Below are positions 9,205-17,577 of a DNA stretch of 64,000 nt, piece by piece. Positions within the stretch are counted from its first letter, which is position 1, and each line of letters begins with the position of its first letter. Origin of the DNA: Lewinellaceae bacterium (lineage in GTDB: Bacteria; Bacteroidota; Bacteroidia; Chitinophagales; Saprospiraceae); contig JADJSY010000034.1 of assembly GCA_016711435.1 (NCBI GenBank), positions 6,411-70,410 on the forward strand, written 5' to 3'. The translations under genes and the position numbers were made by a program. The notes below the pieces were generated by a model. The model had not been told where the DNA came from and searched no databases. It saw only the letters and a list, made by a program, of their open reading frames with translations.

Positions 9205-9290
9205 CTTCCGACATTGCCAAAAAAGGCGTTGCTGCCGTCGCAAGCACCGTTAAAGACACAGCACAGGTAGTAGCCACAACGGGGGTAGCA
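9000..9290 (+). repeat. 66-base tandem coding repeats (22-residue LEA-like units)
   Basis: About three and a half units are visible, with the recurring string GCCCAAAAAGGCGCTTCTGC at 9084 and a version one A shorter at 9151. The translated units begin VASDIAQKGASAVAG, VTSGVAQKGASAVAD (after correction) and VTSDIAKKGVAAVAS, all amphipathic-helix patterns with a 22 (2 x 11) residue period. The repeats could promote replication slippage or assembly collapse. Confidence 0.8.
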
Positions 9291-11429
9291 GCCATCAACA
9301 TGGCGAAGTCCGGCGCGGAAGAGGTGGGAGAATTCGCATCCGATACCGCCTCTGCAGCCCTGAACCTGCCCAGCCAGGCCATCGACCTGACGGAAGATGT
9401 AGTGGAGGATATCATGTCAGTGGGCGAAACAGTATTGAAAGCCACCCTCGATCTGGGAGATGAAATCATTGAATTCACGATCGATACCGTTGATAAATTA
9501 GCCGACTGCATCGAGTTGATTATTGAAAAAGTAGTGGATACCGTTGATAAAATTATCGACTACCTGAAGGATTTGTTCAACTGGCAGGACATTATTGACA
9601 CCCATGACTTGATGGTTCGATATTTCAACAGCACCCTCGACTTATTAAGGCAAAGAGTCATTCCCGATATGGAAGTCAAGATAGATAATCTCCTGAGTTC
9701 CATCGAGGATAAGATAATAGGCTACCTCGATGAAATGATAGATGATTTTGGCGCCGGCGCCAATGCAACTGAATCGGATGGAAAGAGTGTGGGAGATGAG
9801 GTGATGGACAAGTTGCACTGGTTTATGGATAAAATATTTGGCGATGAAGCCTCCGATAGCACAAGTACATCAAACGGCGATTCGGGTTTGGGTACTGCAG
9901 AAGAACAGGAGGGTATATTATCGGTGCTCGAAGAATTAAAAAATAAACTGGCGGGACTGCTCGACCAATATGGGGCAAAAATCATCGATACCTTTATTGA
10001 CGGGATAGAAACGATGGCATCCGCAGTGACAGCAGGTAAAGATGCCGGCAAACGCCTCATTGGTGGGCTGCTTACCATTGCAAAAGCATTGATGCAAACC
10101 GGATTTGCTATAGTAAAAGCCTTGATTGCCATTTTGCTCAAACTTTTTAAAGCGGTGATTACGCTCTTTCAGCAGGCTTGTAATGCCAAAATCGACATAC
10201 CTTTTATCTCAGACCTGTACAAAACTGCCACCAACAGCGATCTTACTATCCTGAGCATTGCAAGTTTGCTGATTGCTGCACCGACAACTATTATTTGTAA
10301 AATCGCCTTTGGCAAACCGCCCAAGGAAATGATAGCGCCGGCTGCAAACTCCTTAAGTATAGGGTGGGCGCAGTTTTTGTCTATTGCTTATGGTACTACA
10401 CACCTGGCATTAGGTATTTTAGAGACTATGAACGATATTGCAAACGTCAGAAAGGAAGTCGATGTTCCGGGGCTAAAGAGTAAAAAACCGCAACAAGTGA
10501 ATGTGCAAAATGGCGCCAATGTAACAAGCAACACAGCGGGTCAAAACGCGGTGATCCAGAATGTTCGAGTCAATATTAATACTACCTACGGCCCACCGCC
10601 ACCGCCACCCAGTACTGCTGCTACTCCGACAAAAACGCCCTGGATGAGCGCTAGTGATCCATCCCATCTTTTACCGGTCTTGGTTATGATACTTGGGATA
10701 TTTACACAAGGATTCGGCCTGCCGGTAAAAGGCATGTCACATAACTCCGGTAATTCAGGTAGTGATCCCAATAAGACAAAAGGCGATACCGAGCCAATCG
10801 AAAGCGCCTCCGGTAATACGGAGCGCGCTTCCAATACAATGAACAGCGACTCCAGTAACCTGGGTAGCGCTACCAACGCAACCGATAGCAACGCCAGTAA
10901 CTCAGGTAGCGCTACCAACCCGCCTAATAATGACCCCAATACCCCCATTACTGCCCCCGAAAACAGTGCTGTTAGCGATGAATCCAGAATTTTAAATTTC
11001 TCTTTTGATAATTTCAAAGACGGCGTTGCTTCTAGTGTCTGGATATATCAATGGTTGTACACAATAATTAGCGCTGCAGACTGGGCTGTTGACAAATGGG
11101 CACCTGATGATGTAAAAAAAATCATTGGGCCACGCGCAAAGTATTTAACAACAGGCTTGGGGGTGGTTCATTTGGGTTTGCAGGGATGGCAAATTGTCTT
11201 GGATGTGCTTGCCACACCTGACGGCGGCGCAGAAAAAACAAAATTGGCATTCAGGTCACTCGCTTCAGCTGTCAGTGTGGCGCCAAACATAGGTAAAGTA
11301 CTATTCCTCTCAAATATCAACCTTGCGTGCAAGGGCATCCCTATATTGGTAGGTACCGGATGCAACAGCCTCGGCCATTTGATCGAGGGCAGTATATTCA
11401 TCGCAAGAGGCATCTACAAAGATGTATAG
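9201..11429 (+). CDS. Giant protein, C-terminal part: amphipathic helices, hydrophobic segments and low-complexity linker
   Basis: The 742-residue frame overlaps the previous one by 4 bases and continues its 22-residue repeats, so the two are probably one gene (see 5479-9204). Residues 1-120 are long amphipathic helices (DVVEDIMSVGETVLKATLDL, VVDTVDKIIDYLKDLF). A conserved-looking NWQDIIDTHDLMVRYF follows. Hydrophobic stretches at about 303-322, 345-368 and 488-508 could be membrane segments. A PPPPPP linker is near 465 and a Ser/Asn/Thr-rich stretch spans about 514-590. I do not recognise a named family. The overall form (modular beta array, amphipathic helices, membrane-seeking end) would suit a large membrane-interacting or injected protein, but that is speculation. 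If the frame change is genuine, the ATG at 9201 would be a coupled restart. Confidence 0.7.
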   Translation: MTSDIAKKGVAAVASTVKDTAQVVATTGVAAINMAKSGAEEVGEFASDTASAALNLPSQAIDLTEDVVEDIMSVGETVLKATLDLGDEIIEFTIDTVDKLADCIELIIEKVVDTVDKIIDYLKDLFNWQDIIDTHDLMVRYFNSTLDLLRQRVIPDMEVKIDNLLSSIEDKIIGYLDEMIDDFGAGANATESDGKSVGDEVMDKLHWFMDKIFGDEASDSTSTSNGDSGLGTAEEQEGILSVLEELKNKLAGLLDQYGAKIIDTFIDGIETMASAVTAGKDAGKRLIGGLLTIAKALMQTGFAIVKALIAILLKLFKAVITLFQQACNAKIDIPFISDLYKTATNSDLTILSIASLLIAAPTTIICKIAFGKPPKEMIAPAANSLSIGWAQFLSIAYGTTHLALGILETMNDIANVRKEVDVPGLKSKKPQQVNVQNGANVTSNTAGQNAVIQNVRVNINTTYGPPPPPPSTAATPTKTPWMSASDPSHLLPVLVMILGIFTQGFGLPVKGMSHNSGNSGSDPNKTKGDTEPIESASGNTERASNTMNSDSSNLGSATNATDSNASNSGSATNPPNNDPNTPITAPENSAVSDESRILNFSFDNFKDGVASSVWIYQWLYTIISAADWAVDKWAPDDVKKIIGPRAKYLTTGLGVVHLGLQGWQIVLDVLATPDGGAEKTKLAFRSLASAVSVAPNIGKVLFLSNINLACKGIPILVGTGCNSLGHLIEGSIFIARGIYKDV

Positions 11430-11431
11430 TC

Positions 11432-12562
11432 ATGTTCAATAATTCCCCAGGGCTGACCGAAGGCAATTCGCAAGGGTACGGCGTGTTCATTGGACACCTC
11501 GATAGCGGAATCGACCCACTTCATCAGGCATTCAAAGGCGCGCTTCAATCCTATCGTTTTTACGATCACAAGGGAATATACGACCCAATGGTTGAGGCGC
11601 ATGATGCCACCGGGCATGGTACCGTTATGGGAGGATTGATGGCAGGAAGGCCTACGGCTGACTGGGCAGGAGGGTTAGCGCCGGAGGCCAAACTATTGGT
11701 AGCCACCGCAATAGAATCGGGGCATCACATAGCCAGAATTTTATCTGCGCTGCTCTGGATGCTGGAAGAGCCTGTTCGAATTGTCAATCTTTCTATCGGT
11801 ATTCCCGGCTGGAACCCCGTTTTCCGGCCTGTCATCCAGGCACTGCGTCAAAAGGGCGTATTGGTCGTTGCTTCTATCGGCAATGGAGGCGCAGGGCATT
11901 TTCACAGCCCCGGGGCATATCCTGAAGTCCTTTCCGTAGGCGCGGCCGGTGAAAGTGGAAAAGCCTTGCCGTTTTCGGGTAGTAAAAACGAGTCTTTTAG
12001 TTGTGAAAAGCCTGATGTTTTGGGATTGAGTTCGCTTCCCTCTGTACGTCGGGGAGGTGGTATGTTCGAACAAAATACCGGCACCAGCGGGGCCACTGCA
12101 TACGTATCGGGCGTGGCGGCTCAGCTGATGTCGCTGGCGCCCGAGGCTACGGCCTGTCAGATAGCGTATGCCCTGAAAACGACCGCTTTACCGCTCATTC
12201 CCAACCAAAAGCATCGCAGCCAGACAGGACTCATCCAGCCGGCGGCAGCAGCGGAACTTGTAAAAACGCTGCCTGTCATCGAGCGAAATAATTTTAATCA
12301 GGTATTTGAAATTTTCAGGGATGCAGGGCTTCAACATCAGATGAAATATTTACCACCCGAACACTATGTTCCGGCCATTTTTTATGTACGTGCCAATGAC
12401 TCCTTGCATGATTTCTTACACAAAACTATCATTCAGGAAGATGCAATTAGTTATTCCTTTTTACACGAAAAATACAATTATGCTTTCGTTACGGCCATGA
12501 AAAAGCAATGGGAAAGTTGGTGGGAAAATGAAGACGTGATCATGATTAGCCCGATTGTCTGA
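11432..12562 (+). CDS. Subtilisin-like serine protease (S8) without signal peptide or prodomain
   Basis: From the ATG at 11432, only 2 bases after the upstream stop, the protein has 376 residues and enters the S8 fold at once. The catalytic Asp is in HLDSGID, His in TGHGT, the oxyanion Asn in SIGNGGAGH and Ser in GTSGATAYVSGVAAQL; GTSGATA replaces the usual GTSMAAP. There is no signal sequence and no I9-type inhibitory prodomain, so it probably acts inside the cell. The last 100 residues (LPVIERNNFNQVFEIF onward) match nothing I know. The near-zero spacing implies translational coupling and a shared function with the giant protein, perhaps cleaving it (inference). An upstream in-frame start at 11327 would overlap the giant gene and is less likely. 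Confidence 0.88.
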   Translation: MFNNSPGLTEGNSQGYGVFIGHLDSGIDPLHQAFKGALQSYRFYDHKGIYDPMVEAHDATGHGTVMGGLMAGRPTADWAGGLAPEAKLLVATAIESGHHIARILSALLWMLEEPVRIVNLSIGIPGWNPVFRPVIQALRQKGVLVVASIGNGGAGHFHSPGAYPEVLSVGAAGESGKALPFSGSKNESFSCEKPDVLGLSSLPSVRRGGGMFEQNTGTSGATAYVSGVAAQLMSLAPEATACQIAYALKTTALPLIPNQKHRSQTGLIQPAAAAELVKTLPVIERNNFNQVFEIFRDAGLQHQMKYLPPEHYVPAIFYVRANDSLHDFLHKTIIQEDAISYSFLHEKYNYAFVTAMKKQWESWWENEDVIMISPIV

Positions 12563-12925
12563 TGATTGAAATACTGTGCAGCGGCAGCGCTTGCAATTTT
12601 CCAATTATTTCCTCCTTTTCCAAATGTGCCTTCAATTCTGACTGTATAAACCTGGGAATTTTCCGCCTCGCCAGGTGTTGCTCCTCCCCCCCAACCACCA
12701 CCGCCCCAGCGCCGCGCGTGGTGTTTTTTTCAACACCACGCGCATACGCACAGCACGATGCCAAAGTATTCCGCAATATCCGACCAGACCGCCGAGCCTA
12801 AATAAACCTGCTGTACAACCTGCCTGCATTGGCTGAAAAGGCATTCTTTCATCGTTGCCTGATGACCATACCTTCCCACGCCCCGATGTTGCATCGACGC
12901 CTTCCTCACCCGTTCACTGCTCCAG
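12563..12925. other. Gene-free stretch made largely of duplicated flank
   Basis: No credible gene is seen. From about 12659 the sequence matches 14254-14512, the same flank downstream of the second PQQ copy, with scattered differences. It holds a hairpin with 12-base arms at 12714-12743. It is the distal end of the 1.6-kb tandem duplication. Confidence 0.7.
12714..12743. terminator. Hairpin downstream of PQQ gene copy 1
   Basis: The arms GCGCGTGGTGTT (12714-12725) and AACACCACGCGC (12732-12743) are perfectly complementary across a 6-base loop. It lies about 180 bases beyond the minus-strand stop and is conserved in the second copy at 14305-14333. No T-run follows, so it may be a processing or 3' stability hairpin rather than a classical terminator. 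Confidence 0.55.
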
Positions 12926-14167
12926 TTACTTCTCCGGCAGTTTGATACACATCACATAATACTTGTCCGCCGTGTACAGCAGCCGGCGCTCAGGGTCGAT
13001 AGCCACGCCTGCATCCGCAAAAGACGCATTGCCCGTTTTTGGGTTTTTCCGGTTGGGCGATTGTTCTTTCCAGATGGTAGCCCCCGTTTCGGCGTTGACG
13101 GCGTAGAGGCGGCCGTAGCCGGAGGAGGTGCAGTAGACGATGCCGTCGAACAAAATCAACTCCCAGGTATTGGCATCCGTGTCTTTGTTATACCAGACTT
13201 GCGTGCCCGTATATTTGTTTAGGCCATACATGCCCACCTGACCGGCTTGCACGACCAGGATGTCGTTATGCGCCACTAAGGAACCGTCGACACCGCCTTC
13301 AATGGGCTTTTCCCATAGCAAATTGCCGGTATTCAAGTCGAAGCAGAATACTGAACTACCGGTGACGTATAAGCGATCACCATCTACTAAAGGTGGCGCT
13401 AAATAGTAGCCTTTAAAATCAGGGTACTGCCATACCACTTGACGCGTACGAAGGTTCAATGCTGTCAGATATGTTTTGCCACGGCCGGCAGTCGGTGGAG
13501 GGCCATTATAACCATGTACATCATTAAAGACAATGATGGAGTCTCCATTATTATTTACCCATACAACAGGGATATTAAACAAAGGAAATGTATCAGGGAC
13601 AGATAATCGGGTATAAAGGGTATCCCATCCTGTAAATTGATTTGAAGCTCTCGTACGGACTATAGAAGATGAAGTTATATAGGGGTAATTCCCGGTACTT
13701 TGCTCTGTATACAAGTTTTCTCCTATTTTATTACAGCCCAAAGGAGCATTTAAAGCTTCATAAACCCATAATCGCTCTCCTGTAAGATAGTCTATACAAT
13801 ACACGTCAGCATCGTCCTGAACCATTATTTTATTTCCATAAGTAAAAAGGTCCCGCATCAAAAAAAATCCACTAGTAGGGTGTAGAAAACTGCTGAATAT
13901 CCATTCTAATTGCCCATTATCAGCATTTCTGGTTTGTACCGTAGCCGTAGGGCTGCTAAGATTAACACAGTATAATACTTTGTCATTGCTGGCATCGTGT
14001 ACGTTTACATAATGCTCTGAAGTGTCGCTCGAAATAGGTTTTTGCCATACTACTTCCAGTTTGAAAGGGTTAGGGTCGGGTGGCTCGGGGGCTGGCATAG
14101 GTTCTTTCCGGCAGCCGGAGAATAATAGCCAAATAGCAGAAAATATAGAGAGCATGTAGATTTTCAT
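12926..14167 (-). CDS. PQQ-like beta-propeller lipoprotein (intact copy)
   Basis: The ATG at 14167 gives 413 residues starting MKIYMLSIFSAIWLLFSGC, a lipoprotein signal with the cleavage Cys at residue 19. The rest is a PQQ/quinoprotein-like propeller with blades showing patterns such as VYCIDYLTGERLWVYEAL, VFCFDLNTGNLLWEKPI and LYAVNAETGATIWKEQSP. Proteins of this class are usually binding or scaffold lipoproteins rather than dehydrogenases, and no PQQ-dehydrogenase catalytic residues are apparent. A longer open frame to 14458 exists but lacks a signal peptide and crosses the hairpin. It sits downstream of a lipase-like hydrolase and a T9SS protein on the same strand, suggesting a secreted or surface cluster. 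Confidence 0.85.
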   Translation of the reverse strand: MKIYMLSIFSAIWLLFSGCRKEPMPAPEPPDPNPFKLEVVWQKPISSDTSEHYVNVHDASNDKVLYCVNLSSPTATVQTRNADNGQLEWIFSSFLHPTSGFFLMRDLFTYGNKIMVQDDADVYCIDYLTGERLWVYEALNAPLGCNKIGENLYTEQSTGNYPYITSSSIVRTRASNQFTGWDTLYTRLSVPDTFPLFNIPVVWVNNNGDSIIVFNDVHGYNGPPPTAGRGKTYLTALNLRTRQVVWQYPDFKGYYLAPPLVDGDRLYVTGSSVFCFDLNTGNLLWEKPIEGGVDGSLVAHNDILVVQAGQVGMYGLNKYTGTQVWYNKDTDANTWELILFDGIVYCTSSGYGRLYAVNAETGATIWKEQSPNRKNPKTGNASFADAGVAIDPERRLLYTADKYYVMCIKLPEK

Positions 14168-14182
14168 TGGATGAGAAAATGT

Positions 14183-14211
14183 GGCATTCGGGTAAAATCT
14201 ACCCGAATGCC
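14183..14211. terminator. Perfect 12-base hairpin upstream of PQQ copy 1
   Basis: GGCATTCGGGTA (14183-14194) and TACCCGAATGCC (14200-14211) pair around the 5-base loop AAATC. The identical element at 15766-15794 separates the hydrolase stop from the second PQQ copy. It may reduce read-through from the upstream gene. Confidence 0.6.
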
Positions 14212-14304
14212 TGGTTTTTCTATTGCTTTTTATCTGTTTTAAAAATTCTGTGTTTCCGCCTCGCCAGGTGTTCAACCCTCCCAACAACCACCCGCCCCAG
14301 CGCC

Positions 14305-14333
14305 GCGCGTGGTGTTTTTTCAACACCACGCGC
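14305..14333. terminator. Hairpin downstream of PQQ copy 2
   Basis: This is the same 12-base arm hairpin (GCGCGTGGTGTT with AACACCACGCGC) as at 12714-12743, carried in the duplicated flank. Confidence 0.5.
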
Positions 14334-14512
14334 AACGCACAGCACGATGTCAAAGTATTCCGCAATATCCGACCAGACCCAACCGAGCCTAAATAAACCT
14401 GCTGTACAACCCGGCTACATTGGTTGCAGAGGCATTCATCGTTACCTGACACCCACACCTCCCCATGCCCCGATCTTACATCGACGCCTTTCTCACCCGC
14501 TCACTGCTCCAG

Positions 14513-15750
14513 TTACTTCTCCGGCAGTTTGATACACATCACATAATACTTGTCCGCCGTGTACAGCAGCCGGCGCTCCGGGTCGATAGCCACGCCCGCA
14601 CTGGCGAAAGACGCATTGCCGGTTTTGGGGTTTTTCCAGTTGGGCGATTGTTCTTTCCAGATGGTAGCCCCGTTTCGGCATTGACGGCATAGAGGCGGCC
14701 GTAGCCGGAGGAGGTGCAGTAGACAATGCCGTCAAACAAAATCAACTCCCAGGTATTGGCATCCGTGTCTTTGTTATACCAGACTTGCGTGCCCGTATAT
14801 TTGTTTAGGCCACACATGCCCACCTGACCGGCTTGCACGACCAGGATGTCGTTATGCGCCACTAAGGAACCGTCGACACCGCCTTCAATGGGCTTTTCCC
14901 ATAGCAAATTGCCGGTATTCAAGTCGAAGCAGAATACTGAACTACCGGTGACGTATAAGCGATCACCATCTACTAAAGGTGGCGCTAAATAGTAGCCTTT
15001 AAAATCAGGGTACTGCCATACCACTTGACGCGTACGAAGGTTCAATGCTGTCAGATATGTTTTTGCCACGGCCGGCAGTCGGTGGAGGCCATTATAACCA
15101 TGTACATCATTAAAGACAATGATGGAGTCTCCATTATTATTTACCCAACAACAGGGATATTAAAAAAAGGAAATGTATCAGGGACAGATAATCGGGTATA
15201 AAGGGTATCCCATCCTGTAAATTGATTTGAAGCTCTCGTACGGACTATAGAAGATGAAGTTATATAGGGGTAATTCCCGGTACTTTGCTCTGTATACAAG
15301 TTTTCTCCTATTTTATTACAGCCCAAAGGAGCATTTAAAGCTCATAAACCCATAATCGCTCTCCTGTAAAATAGTCTATACAATACACGTCAGCATCGTC
15401 CTGAACCATTATTTTATTTCCATAAGTACAAAGGTCCCGCATCAAAAAAATCCACTAGTAGGGTGTAGAAAACTGCTGAATATCCATTCTAATTGCCCAT
15501 TATCAGCATTTCTGGTTTGTACCGTAGCCGTAGGGGCTGCTAAGATTAACACAGTATAATACTTTGTCATTGCTGGCATCGTGTACGTTTACATAATGCT
15601 CTGAAGTGTCGCTCGAAATAGGTTTTTGCCATACTACTTCCAGTTTGAAAGGGTTAGGGTCGGTGGCTCGGGGGCTGGCATAGGTTCTTTCCGGCAGCCG
15701 GAGAATAATAGCCAAATAGCAGAAAATATAGAGAGCATGTAGATTTTCAT
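14513..15750 (-). pseudogene. Second copy of the PQQ-propeller lipoprotein, broken by about eight single-base indels
   Basis: Alignment by eye to the intact copy places the start ATG at 15750 and the stop at 14513. The copy is 1238 bases against 1242. I count six single-base losses and two gains (near 14668, 15062, 15087, 15146, 15340, 15448, 15533 and 15661), net minus four, which accounts exactly for the length difference. Almost all are in short homopolymers (for example CCCCC to CCCC). Open fragments remain at 14539-15069, 15141-15326 and 15503-15715. Few substitutions accompany the indels in the 5' two-thirds, which is more typical of sequencing or assembly error in a repeat than of slow decay, though genuine pseudogenisation is possible. 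Confidence 0.8.
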
Positions 15751-15765
15751 TGGATGAGAAAATGT

Positions 15766-15794
15766 GGCATTCGGGTAAAATCTACCCGAATGCC
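15766..15794. terminator. Perfect 12-base hairpin between hydrolase and PQQ copy 2
   Basis: GGCATTCGGGTA and TACCCGAATGCC flank a 5-base loop. It lies between the hydrolase stop (15803) and the PQQ start (15750) on the minus strand. It is an identical copy of the element at 14183-14211. Confidence 0.6.
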
Positions 15795-15802
15795 TGGTTT
15801 TA

Positions 15803-17071
15803 CTATTGCTTTTTATCTGTTTTAAAAAACTTCTGTGTTTCTTCATCCGCCAAAATCGTCCCATCAAACAATTTATTCAGCCCCCTCGCTGTCTCACTCG
15901 AATTCCGTACCTGAAAGTGGTTCATCTTTTCCAGGCGCATCGTGCTCATCACCCCCGGAAAGGCTTCCTGCGACTCCCGCAGCACCGCACCGTCCGATTC
16001 TTTCCACTGTACTTCGTAAACAGAAGGCACCATACAACTGGTGTAAAAAGGCGCTGACTCGTCATAAGTACCCGACCCATAGGAATTACAATCCTCGGGA
16101 TTGTCTAAGAAGTAGGAAGTTGTACTTAATGGCTGGCCGCTATAGGTCCATTGCGTACAGACGCATTCGTTGTTACCCGGGATATACACGTTTTCTCTGG
16201 CGCCGATGATGGTCGCCCATTGGTCGTCTACGCCGTTGAGCCACTCAATAGCGCTGTGGTAGGTATTGGCTTGTTGTTCCCAAGGTTTCACGACAAGTTC
16301 ATATTCTATACAGCCTGGAATTAAGATTGGGATAAGCCACTCTCCAAAACTACAATTATGAACTCCCGATGAGAGGATGGCATAGGAAAGCTGAAAATAC
16401 TTTGCTTCCCATTCTGCCAACAAATTATTCATAGAGTCCACCCTCGCATTATCCGCATCGGCGGTAAAAGGGTCTGCACTGCTGGTACCATCAAAAGAAG
16501 AAAGCATACGCCAGAGTAATTGTTTAGGTTGGGCCGAATTGCCATCACCGTCGGCATATTCAATGGAAGCAAACGCGGCTTTATACACGTCCGGGTTTCC
16601 AACAGCGTTCAAATTTTTGATAAAATCGGCGCCTTCCAGATAAGCTGCGCTCAAGGTATTGGGATCTGACAGCGAGGAAAGGAAAAATCCTGCAAAGTCA
16701 ACGCCTTGTGTATCGCAAAATCCCTCGATATTAACATTTGTAGCAGACAGATCAATAAACAAATCGAGGAATTTCTTTTTCTCCAGTACTCCGGCGACAG
16801 TAGTCGACAATACATTGGCACACATATCGCCAATCATATCATTGATAAGGCCTTCGTTGCGACTATTCAGTATACGCGCTCCGCCATGCGGCGTGGAAAA
16901 AGTAGCAATACCGCTAAAGTATCGATCAGCATTAATATTTCCAGTGGTGAGGCTGTGATCCAATCCGCGGGATACGATACCGCCCTGGCTGTGGGCAATG
17001 ATGAAATCTCGCTCGTAGGCATGGCCTGCCGGGTAAGTTACCTGCTCCATTTCGTCCTGTAAGTCGAGCAT
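15803..17071 (-). CDS. Lipase-like alpha/beta hydrolase, C-terminal part of a frameshifted gene
   Basis: The 422-residue frame starts at an internal Met and contains the nucleophile elbow FIIAHSQGG (GxSxG variant with AHSQG), a FSTPHGGARI segment typical of lipases, and a possible catalytic His in MRLEKMNHFQV near the C-terminus. The oxyanion part of the fold is in the upstream frame (17088-17468). In this frame codons run back to about 17130 with the sequence ERCSKLHTYSEGIEAG before the Met, so the natural protein is probably one polypeptide of about 554 residues from 17468. Removing one base in the GGCCCGG stretch near 17127 joins them. It is probably exported, given the signal peptide on the first part. 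Substrate is unknown. Confidence 0.7.
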   Translation of the reverse strand: MLDLQDEMEQVTYPAGHAYERDFIIAHSQGGIVSRGLDHSLTTGNINADRYFSGIATFSTPHGGARILNSRNEGLINDMIGDMCANVLSTTVAGVLEKKKFLDLFIDLSATNVNIEGFCDTQGVDFAGFFLSSLSDPNTLSAAYLEGADFIKNLNAVGNPDVYKAAFASIEYADGDGNSAQPKQLLWRMLSSFDGTSSADPFTADADNARVDSMNNLLAEWEAKYFQLSYAILSSGVHNCSFGEWLIPILIPGCIEYELVVKPWEQQANTYHSAIEWLNGVDDQWATIIGARENVYIPGNNECVCTQWTYSGQPLSTTSYFLDNPEDCNSYGSGTYDESAPFYTSCMVPSVYEVQWKESDGAVLRESQEAFPGVMSTMRLEKMNHFQVRNSSETARGLNKLFDGTILADEETQKFFKTDKKQ

Positions 17072-17087
17072 ACCGGCTTCTATGCCT

Positions 17088-17468
17088 TCACTGTAGGTAT
17101 GCAGTTTGCTGCACCTTTCCGGGCCACAAAATCAAATGGTCCTCCGAGGGGGGGTCACCACATGGGTCACCGTTCCACCACCTTTCTGTTGCAGTGGCCG
17201 CCTTCGCCCAGGATTCATCGCTGCCATCCAACCCATGTACCCAGTGGATATACCTATCCCCCAAACCCGTCGGCCCGAACGCCACCGGCGGCGGATAAGC
17301 AGGCGGCGACCAGGGAAGCGGGTAACCATCGAATACGGGCGAATTAAATTTTACGCCGTGATACTGCACTTCGGCGGGGCATTTGCTGTCATTAAATAGG
17401 GTATCGCCTTTTTGGGCAGCCGTTTTCAGCGTTACAACCAGAAAGAGGAATAATATAACGTTTTTCAT
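17088..17468 (-). CDS. Lipase-like alpha/beta hydrolase, N-terminal part with signal peptide
   Basis: The ATG at 17468 starts a clear signal peptide (MKNVILFLFLVVTLKTAAQ). The oxyanion-hole segment YIHWVHGLDGSDESWA follows near residue 75. The frame closes at a TGA at 17088 after EDHLILWPGKVQQTAYLQ, where the partner frame supplies the rest of the hydrolase. The open frame runs further upstream to 17726 but overlaps the preceding T9SS gene and lacks its own signals. Treat this and 15803-17071 as one gene, split by a frameshift or sequence error. Confidence 0.65.
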   Translation of the reverse strand: MKNVILFLFLVVTLKTAAQKGDTLFNDSKCPAEVQYHGVKFNSPVFDGYPLPWSPPAYPPPVAFGPTGLGDRYIHWVHGLDGSDESWAKAATATERWWNGDPCGDPPSEDHLILWPGKVQQTAYLQ

Positions 17469-17483
17469 TGTTTTTAATATTTT

Positions 17484-17572
17484 TTTGGTGTTTGGTGTGT
17501 AGTTTTTAGTGTTTGGGGCTATAGCGCACAGCATTCCGAAATACCAAAAACAAAACACGAAACACTTTTTTG
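17484..17572. repeat. Inverted repeat of GTGTTTGG-type words
   Basis: Words GGTGTTTGGTGTGTAG and TTAGTGTTTGGGG at 17488-17518 pair imperfectly with CAAAACACGAAACACTT at 17548-17564. This is a short, degraded member of the family at 26005, 32786, 35634 and 45013. It fills the gap between the T9SS gene and the hydrolase start on the minus strand. Confidence 0.6.
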
Positions 17573-17577
17573 AAGGA

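Larger units (their letters stand above)
12659..15835. repeat. Tandem duplication of about 1.6 kb containing the PQQ lipoprotein gene
   Basis: Unit 1 (about 12659-14255) and unit 2 (about 14254-15835) share the downstream flank, the whole coding region, the 12-base hairpin upstream of the ATG and the tail of the neighbouring hydrolase gene. The copies are near identical over most of their length. Substitutions cluster near the 3' end of the gene (first 150 bases of each unit as written), while single-base indels are spread through unit 2. Confidence 0.9.

Noticed and set aside
14167..14458. Longer start for the PQQ lipoprotein at 14458
   Set aside because: The extension runs through a 12-base hairpin and duplicated flank, and would bury the lipoprotein signal peptide inside the protein.
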